Of a stretch of 20,194 nt of DNA, positions 16,196 through 20,194 are shown in pieces. The stretch's first letter is position 1, and every line of letters begins with the position of its first letter. Under the pieces are notes generated by a model. It ran no database searches, was not told the origin of the DNA, and saw only the letters and a list, made by a program, of their open reading frames with translations. The position numbers were made by a program, and so were the translations under genes. This DNA comes from Candidatus Omnitrophota bacterium (GTDB taxonomy: Bacteria > Omnitrophota > Gorgyraeia > Gygaellales > Profunditerraquicolaceae). The stretch is taken from assembly GCA_903882345.1 (NCBI GenBank), contig CAIRWO010000081.1, positions 1 to 20,194 of the forward strand, written 5' to 3'.

Positions 16196-17000
16196 AATAT
16201 ACTCCTTCGTAGGCTTTTTTGGTTTTTCCTTCCAGCCAGACATCAATAAAACGCTCCCCGCTCTTTTTAAAATAAACTTTCAGGATCTCACCGCTTTGCG
16301 TATGCACAAAAACTTTTCCGCCGGCGCCCGTCTTTAAAGAAAAAATCAGCGCCGCGGCAACTGAACCTGTGCCGCAGGCGAGGGTCTCATCCTCTACGCC
16401 GCGTTCATAGGTCCGGATCCTTATTGAATTGCTGCTTAAGATCTCTATAAAATCAACGTTTGTGCCGCATGGTGAAAACTCTTTATGATAACGCAGCGCC
16501 CTGCCCAACGGCAGAATATCGATTTTCTCAAGGCCTTGCGTAAATATAACCGCGTGCGGGACACCGGTATTGATAAAATTCACTTTTATCTGCCTGCCCC
16601 CTACTTTAACCGGAACATCCAGCTTTATAGCTTTAGGGTTGGTAAGCTTTATCTTTACGCTATCCCCGTTAATTTCTGAATCGATTATCCCCGCCTTAGT
16701 CTCTATTTTTATTTTTGCTTTTTGCTTTTTGCTTTTTGCTTTATATAACGCGATACACCTTGCCCCGTTACCGCACATTTGGGCCTCTGAACCGTCGGCA
16801 TTAAATATACGCATCCGCAGGTCCGCCTTGCGGGATTTCTCCAGCCAGAGAAGGCCGTCGGCGCCCGCGCCGAATTTTCTATCGCAGATATCTTTCGCCA
16901 GAATGCTCAAACTTTTGGCTTTTGGCTTTTGGCTTTTGGCTTCGCTAATCACGAAGTCATTACCCGCCGCCACCATTTTTATGAATTCTATTTTTTGCAT
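16188..17000 (-). CDS. dapF: Diaminopimelate epimerase with heptamer-repeat insertions
   Basis: A 270-residue cofactor-independent epimerase that interconverts LL- and meso-diaminopimelate by two cysteines. These are C76 in QMCGNGARC (75-82) and C209 in TLACGTGS (207-213); GNDFV (13-17), RIFNADGSE (64-72), and NTGVPHAV (144-151) are also conserved. Two low-complexity Lys-rich stretches, residues 21-30 (after GNDFVISE) and 88-97 (after GARCIALYK), are encoded by tandem heptanucleotides; comparison with E. coli DapF places them in the loops after strand 1 and after the first cysteine helix, away from the catalytic residues. The gene starts 3 nt after lysA and overlaps dapA by 8 nt. It is likely functional because both repeat tracts keep the frame. 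Confidence 0.95.
   Translation of the reverse strand: MQKIEFIKMVAAGNDFVISEAKSQKPKAKSLSILAKDICDRKFGAGADGLLWLEKSRKADLRMRIFNADGSEAQMCGNGARCIALYKAKSKKQKAKIKIETKAGIIDSEINGDSVKIKLTNPKAIKLDVPVKVGGRQIKVNFINTGVPHAVIFTQGLEKIDILPLGRALRYHKEFSPCGTNVDFIEILSSNSIRIRTYERGVEDETLACGTGSVAAALIFSLKTGAGGKVFVHTQSGEILKVYFKKSGERFIDVWLEGKTKKAYEGVYYV
16712..16739. repeat. Four tandem copies of a 7-bp unit (TTTTTGC on plus) within dapF
   Basis: Four uninterrupted heptamers at 16712-16718, 16719-16725, 16726-16732 and 16733-16739, that is GCAAAAA on the coding strand. Because 7 is not a multiple of 3, the unit is read in three frames and gives AKSKKQKAKI (residues 88-97). Gain or loss of one copy would shift the dapF frame. 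Confidence 0.97.
16913..16940. repeat. Four tandem copies of a 7-bp unit (TTTTGGC on plus) within dapF
   Basis: Heptamers at 16913-16919, 16920-16926, 16927-16933 and 16934-16940, GCCAAAA on the coding strand, encoding AKSQKPKAKS (residues 21-30). The unit differs from the other dapF tract at one base (C for A), and the copy number is the same, which suggests a related origin. Confidence 0.97.
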
Positions 17001-17003
17001 ATT

Positions 17004-18275
17004 TTATAAATCGAGAAGAAAGGCGGGTATCGCTTCATTGCGCACCAAGTCGCCGTAACTTTCCCTCTTCCTGATCACAAAGGCCTTTGCTGAAGAAACC
17101 ATGACTTCCTCTGCCCGCCTTCGTGAATTATAATTGGAGGACATGCTGAAACCGTATGCCCCGGCGCTCATCACTGCCAGATAATCACCCTCTTTCACTG
17201 CCGGCATTTCACGTTCCTTGGCAAAGAAATCAGCGCTTTCGCAAATCGGGCCGACCACGTCCGCTTTTTCCAGCGCCTGTTTTTTATCGCCGTTTGCCCT
17301 CAATGGCAGAATTTTATGATACGCTCCGTAAAGAGCAGGCCGGATCAGATCATTCATCCCGCCGTCAACGATAATGAATTTTTTCTTAGGCGTTGATTTA
17401 ATATACAGGACATTGACTACAAGTATCCCGGCATTGCCCACGATAAACCTGCCCGGCTCCATAATTACTTTCAGCCCGGTTTTTTTAAACAGGGGCAGGA
17501 TTTTTTTCGCGTAGGCGAATGCCGTCTGGGGCGTCTCGTTGTCGTAAATTATGCCCAAACCGCCGCCGATGTTCAGATACTGTATGCTTATCTCTTCTTT
17601 TTTGAGCTCGTTAATAAAGGTAATGACTTTTTTTATTGCCGCCACAAAGGAACTCCCCTCAGTGATCTGTGAACCGATATGGATGTGCAAGCCGCAGATC
17701 TTTAAATTGGAAAAATTACTATGATAGATAAGGATATTGTAGGCGCTTTTTAAGTCTATCCCGAATTTATTGGTGATCTTTCCCGTAGTGATGAATTTGT
17801 GTGTCTTTGGCTCCACGTCCGGATTTAAACGTATGGCAACATTAGTGACTTTATTTAATTTTTTGGCGATACGGTTTATGTTCTCCATCTCAGGCAGGGA
17901 TTCGACATTAAAAAAAAGAATTCCCGCTTTAATCGCGTCTTCGATTTCTTTATCGGTTTTGCCTACCGACGCATAGACGATCTTTCCCGGCGGACATCCG
18001 GCTTTTAAAGCGCGGAAGAGCTCGCCCCCTGAGACAATATCCAGGCCGGCGCCTCTTTTGACCAACGCCTTCAAAATCGCCAGATTGGAGTTTGCTTTTA
18101 CTGAATAGCAGATCAGAGGAAATACCTGCACAAAGGCTTTGCGCAGTTTTATATAATGGTCGATCAAAGTATGGTGGCTGTAGACGTAAAGCGGCGTGCC
18201 GTATTTTACCGCCAGGTCTTCGACTTTTACCTGTTCGCAATAAAGATGGTTATTTTTGTATTTAAAATCGTGCAT
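17004..18275 (-). CDS. lysA: Diaminopimelate decarboxylase
   Basis: A 423-residue PLP enzyme that decarboxylates meso-diaminopimelate to L-lysine. The fold type III motifs appear in order: PLP lysine K60 in YSVKANSN, HIHIGSQI (197-204), NIGGGLG (235-241), MEPGRFIV (272-279), GPICESADF (342-350), and GAYGFSMSSNYNSRRR (372-387). The length is standard. It lies 3 nt after the argH stop and 3 nt before the dapF start, so it belongs to the same unit. Paralogous decarboxylases of this fold act on arginine, ornithine or carboxynorspermidine, but the CES and GAYG motifs and the dap neighbours make DAP decarboxylase by far the best call. Confidence 0.96.
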   Translation of the reverse strand: MHDFKYKNNHLYCEQVKVEDLAVKYGTPLYVYSHHTLIDHYIKLRKAFVQVFPLICYSVKANSNLAILKALVKRGAGLDIVSGGELFRALKAGCPPGKIVYASVGKTDKEIEDAIKAGILFFNVESLPEMENINRIAKKLNKVTNVAIRLNPDVEPKTHKFITTGKITNKFGIDLKSAYNILIYHSNFSNLKICGLHIHIGSQITEGSSFVAAIKKVITFINELKKEEISIQYLNIGGGLGIIYDNETPQTAFAYAKKILPLFKKTGLKVIMEPGRFIVGNAGILVVNVLYIKSTPKKKFIIVDGGMNDLIRPALYGAYHKILPLRANGDKKQALEKADVVGPICESADFFAKEREMPAVKEGDYLAVMSAGAYGFSMSSNYNSRRRAEEVMVSSAKAFVIRKRESYGDLVRNEAIPAFLLDL

Positions 18276-18278
18276 GGC

Positions 18279-19634
18279 TTATCTCTTGATTGACTTCTTC
18301 GATTTAACTGAAACCAATGGATCAAATAATTTAACTACTTCTTTCTTAACTAATTTTCCAGAGAATTTCTTTAACAAGCCCTCAGGCATAGCTTTTATTT
18401 CTATGTTATTATCCAGGGAATATTTCACCAGCTTACCGACAATCGTATGCGCCTCTTTAAAAGGCACCTTTTTATCAACCAGATAATATACGATGTCCGT
18501 GGCATACAGTCCCTCGTCTTTTAAGTGCTCTTCTATTTTAGCTCTATTAAACTTGAGTGTTTTAATTAAACCAGCCAGGACCTTTAATTCGCTGGAGACT
18601 ATCTCAAACGAATTAAACAGCGGCTCTTTATCCAGCTGCATATCTCGGTTATAGGTCAAAGGCAAGCCTTTCATCATCGTTAAAACGCTTACCAAGTTGC
18701 CGTATAATCTTCCGGCATAGCCCCGCACTAATTCCAAGACATCCGCGTTTTTCTTTTGCGGCATCAGGGAACTGCCGGTGCAGAAAGCCTCGTCAATTTC
18801 TACGAAATCGAATTCTTTCGTGGACCAAATAATCAAATCCTCTGCTAATCGAGACAGATGCATGGCAACAATCGACAAAGCACTTACTATTTCAATCACA
18901 AAGTCTCTATCGCTGACGGAATCCAATGAATTAGAAGTGGGTTGTATGTTGAATACTTTGTTAAAATCTTTAATTTCAGACAGGGCTTCAATTGCCTTAA
19001 GGTTATACTCAACCGCATCGATCGGGGTACCGGCAAGAGCGCCTGCTCCCATGGTAATCTTTATATTTTTACTTATATAATCTAATCTTTCACTATCTCT
19101 CTCCGACATTTCAACATATGCCCAAAGATAATCTTTCAAGTAAACAGGTTGAGCATGTTGTAAATGCGTAAATCCTGGAATAATAATATCTTTATTCTTC
19201 TCAGTTATCCCAATTACCGAATTTATTAATTTCGCTATATTATCCCGTAATTCAGAAATATTCAATTTACAATAAAGCTTAGTTGCAAAAACTACCTGAT
19301 CGTTCCTTGAGCGTGCGGTATGAAGTTTTAACGCTAAATCTCCGACTTTTGTATATAAAATATTCTGAATATTGGTATGAATATCCTCACATTTGCCATC
19401 TATTTTAAATTTTCCACTGTTAATGCTATGAGCAATAGAGAGCAAAGCATTATATAATAAGGAAACCTCTTTTGGTTTTAGATAACCGCTCTTTTCTAAA
19501 ATTTTAACATGAATTCTTGACCCAATTAAATCACACTTAGCAAGCTTCTGGTCGTATTGTATCGACTTGGTAAATTCCTCAACCAACGGGTCGGTTTTCT
19601 TGCTGAATCTTCCACCCCAAAGTTTTTTCGCCAT
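18279..19634 (-). CDS. argH: Argininosuccinate lyase
   Basis: A 451-residue enzyme of the fumarase/aspartase superfamily that splits argininosuccinate to arginine and fumarate. It starts MAKKLWGGRFSKKTD, as is typical. It also has LHTARSRNDQV (104-114), GFTHLQHAQP (154-163), and the catalytic-serine loop GSSLMPQKKNAD (287-298). The frame is open to a GTG at 19649, but the ATG at 19634 fits the family and has GGAGG about 7 nt upstream; the GTG would overlap that site. The ribosome-binding site lies in a 6-bp hairpin (see that entry). The base composition of its second half (5' end) is more AT-rich than the dap genes. It follows argG after 59 nt, the longest gap in the biosynthetic block. Confidence 0.96.
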   Translation of the reverse strand: MAKKLWGGRFSKKTDPLVEEFTKSIQYDQKLAKCDLIGSRIHVKILEKSGYLKPKEVSLLYNALLSIAHSINSGKFKIDGKCEDIHTNIQNILYTKVGDLALKLHTARSRNDQVVFATKLYCKLNISELRDNIAKLINSVIGITEKNKDIIIPGFTHLQHAQPVYLKDYLWAYVEMSERDSERLDYISKNIKITMGAGALAGTPIDAVEYNLKAIEALSEIKDFNKVFNIQPTSNSLDSVSDRDFVIEIVSALSIVAMHLSRLAEDLIIWSTKEFDFVEIDEAFCTGSSLMPQKKNADVLELVRGYAGRLYGNLVSVLTMMKGLPLTYNRDMQLDKEPLFNSFEIVSSELKVLAGLIKTLKFNRAKIEEHLKDEGLYATDIVYYLVDKKVPFKEAHTIVGKLVKYSLDNNIEIKAMPEGLLKKFSGKLVKKEVVKLFDPLVSVKSKKSIKR

Positions 19635-19641
19635 TTTTTCT

Positions 19642-19657
19642 TCCTCCACAAGGAGGA
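19642..19657 (-). promoter_or_regulatory. Hairpin enclosing the argH Shine-Dalgarno
   Basis: On the minus strand TCCTCC (19652-19657) pairs perfectly with GGAGGA (19642-19647) around a 4-nt loop, and the GGAGGA is the ribosome-binding site of the ATG at 19634. This would lower or control initiation of argH unless ribosomes finishing argG, or another factor, open it. The structure is visible in sequence; regulation is inference. Confidence 0.6.
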
Positions 19658-19689
19658 CACCCGCGCAATACCGATCAGCGCGGGGTGCC
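19655..19689 (-). promoter_or_regulatory. GC-rich hairpin in the argG-argH spacer
   Basis: Positions 19655-19666 pair with 19678-19689 (about 11 pairs, one bulge on each arm) around an 11-nt loop, starting 4 nt after the argG stop. It has no following T-run (the next bases are TCCTCCTT), so it is a poor intrinsic terminator; an mRNA-processing or stability element, or a partner of the adjacent ribosome-site hairpin with which it shares a few bases, is more likely. Confidence 0.55.
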
Positions 19690-19693
19690 TTTC

Positions 19694-20194
19694 CTATCTT
19701 TGATAAGGCATTCCCCAGAGCCGGATAAAGCCTTCTGCCAGCTTCTGATCGAATTTATCCTCGGCGCCGTAGGTGCTGAGTTCTTTTTTGTAAAGGCTGT
19801 TAGGTGACTTCCTGGCTACGGCAACACAATTACCCTTGGATAGTTTTAGCTTAATGCTGCCGGTAACATATTTCTGTGTCGCGTTTACAAACCCATCCAG
19901 CCCTGCCTTTAAAGAAGAATACCAAAGGCCGTAATAAACGAGTTCCGAATATTTCAGCGAAATAATCTCCTTAAAATGCGCCACTTCCCTGTCCAACACC
20001 AGGCTTTCCAGTTCTTTATGCGCAATATGGAGTATGGTCGCGGCAGGCGCCTCGTAAATTTCCCGCGATTTAATCCCCACCAGCCGGTTTTCTACCATAT
20101 CTGCCCTGCCTATGCCGTAAAGCCCGCCGGTTTCATTAAGATGGCTGATCAAAGTTTTAAGTTTATAGGCCTTACCGTCAATTTTTTTCGGCAC
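19694..20194 (-). CDS. argG: Argininosuccinate synthase, C-terminal part (5' end beyond window)
   Basis: The last 166 residues of an ATP-dependent ligase that joins citrulline and aspartate to argininosuccinate, the step before ArgH. The visible part shows GIGRADMVENRLVGIKSREIYEAPAA-type sequence (residues ~27-51 of the fragment), ILHIAHKELESLVLDRE, and the C-terminal SLYKKELSTYGAEDKFDQKLAEGFI region, all characteristic of ArgG. The window edge cuts the gene; the GTG at the edge is an internal valine codon, not a start. The TAG stop at 19694-19696 precedes the two hairpins before argH. Confidence 0.95.
   Translation of the reverse strand: MPKKIDGKAYKLKTLISHLNETGGLYGIGRADMVENRLVGIKSREIYEAPAATILHIAHKELESLVLDREVAHFKEIISLKYSELVYYGLWYSSLKAGLDGFVNATQKYVTGSIKLKLSKGNCVAVARKSPNSLYKKELSTYGAEDKFDQKLAEGFIRLWGMPYQR

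Noticed and set aside
16196..16246. Upstream ATG for dapA at 16246
   Set aside because: Adds 17 residues not found in DapA and ignores AAGGAG at 16202-16207, which is well placed for the ATG at 16195.
16712..16940. Repeat tracts as a possible CRISPR or origin iteron array
   Set aside because: Units are 7 bp with no spacers, lie inside a coding frame, and are not accompanied by cas, dnaA or rep genes.
16570..17058. 162-codon open frame on the plus strand across dapF
   Set aside because: Antisense shadow of dapF; its Phe/Leu-rich repeats are just the reverse reading of the heptamers.
19635..19649. GTG start for argH at 19649
   Set aside because: It would place the Shine-Dalgarno inside the coding region; the ATG at 19634 fits family N-termini and ribosome-site spacing.
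19655..19689. GC-rich hairpin as an intrinsic terminator after argG
   Set aside because: No T-run follows on the minus strand and argH must be expressed from the same unit or from a promoter I cannot see.

Overview
All twenty protein-coding genes I can support lie on the minus strand, so the window reads biologically from right (20194) to left (1). Coding density is very high: neighbouring genes mostly overlap by 1-29 nt or are 2-18 nt apart, and no gap exceeds 75 nt. I see no rRNA, tRNA, transposase, integrase or CRISPR array. The gene content is an uncultured-type bacterium that makes meso-diaminopimelate through LL-diaminopimelate aminotransferase (DapL). This route, with the abundance of radical SAM, GT9 and TPR/GT-C membrane proteins, suggests Omnitrophota (former OP3) or a related lineage near the PVC group. 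That placement is an inference from gene content, not a database result.

Right to left, region 1 (20194-14586) is amino-acid biosynthesis: the 3' end of argG, then argH, lysA, dapF, dapA and dapB. Region 2 (14567-8621) is a five-gene cell-surface glycan type cassette: a multipass GT-C-like membrane protein, a zinc-ribbon methyltransferase, a GT9 heptosyltransferase-like enzyme, a SPASM-like radical SAM enzyme, and a second zinc-ribbon methyltransferase. It sits between dapB and dapL with no visible break. Region 3 (8618-5385) returns to cofactor and lysine metabolism: dapL, folK, panC and an L-aspartate dehydrogenase (nadX). Together dapA, dapB, dapL, dapF and lysA cover every step from aspartate semialdehyde to lysine, with meso-DAP as the peptidoglycan branch point.

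Region 4 (5348-5041) is a very basic 80-residue protein made of two 39-residue repeats, followed by a long inverted repeat that looks like a terminator or attenuator. Region 5 (5033-1) is a second surface-glycan-like group: a TMTC-like GT-C/TPR membrane protein, a second GT9 protein, a small methyltransferase, and a B12-binding radical SAM enzyme cut by the window edge. Regions 2 and 5 resemble each other in composition (GT-C membrane protein, GT9, methyltransferase, radical SAM).

The most unusual local signals are two tracts of four heptanucleotide repeats inside dapF, a pair of adjacent hairpins between argG and argH of which one encloses the argH ribosome-binding site, the repeat-built basic protein, and the placement of a glycan cassette inside the lysine operon. 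Ribosome-binding sites decide or favour starts different from the longest ORF for argH, dapA, dapB and the SPASM-like radical SAM gene.
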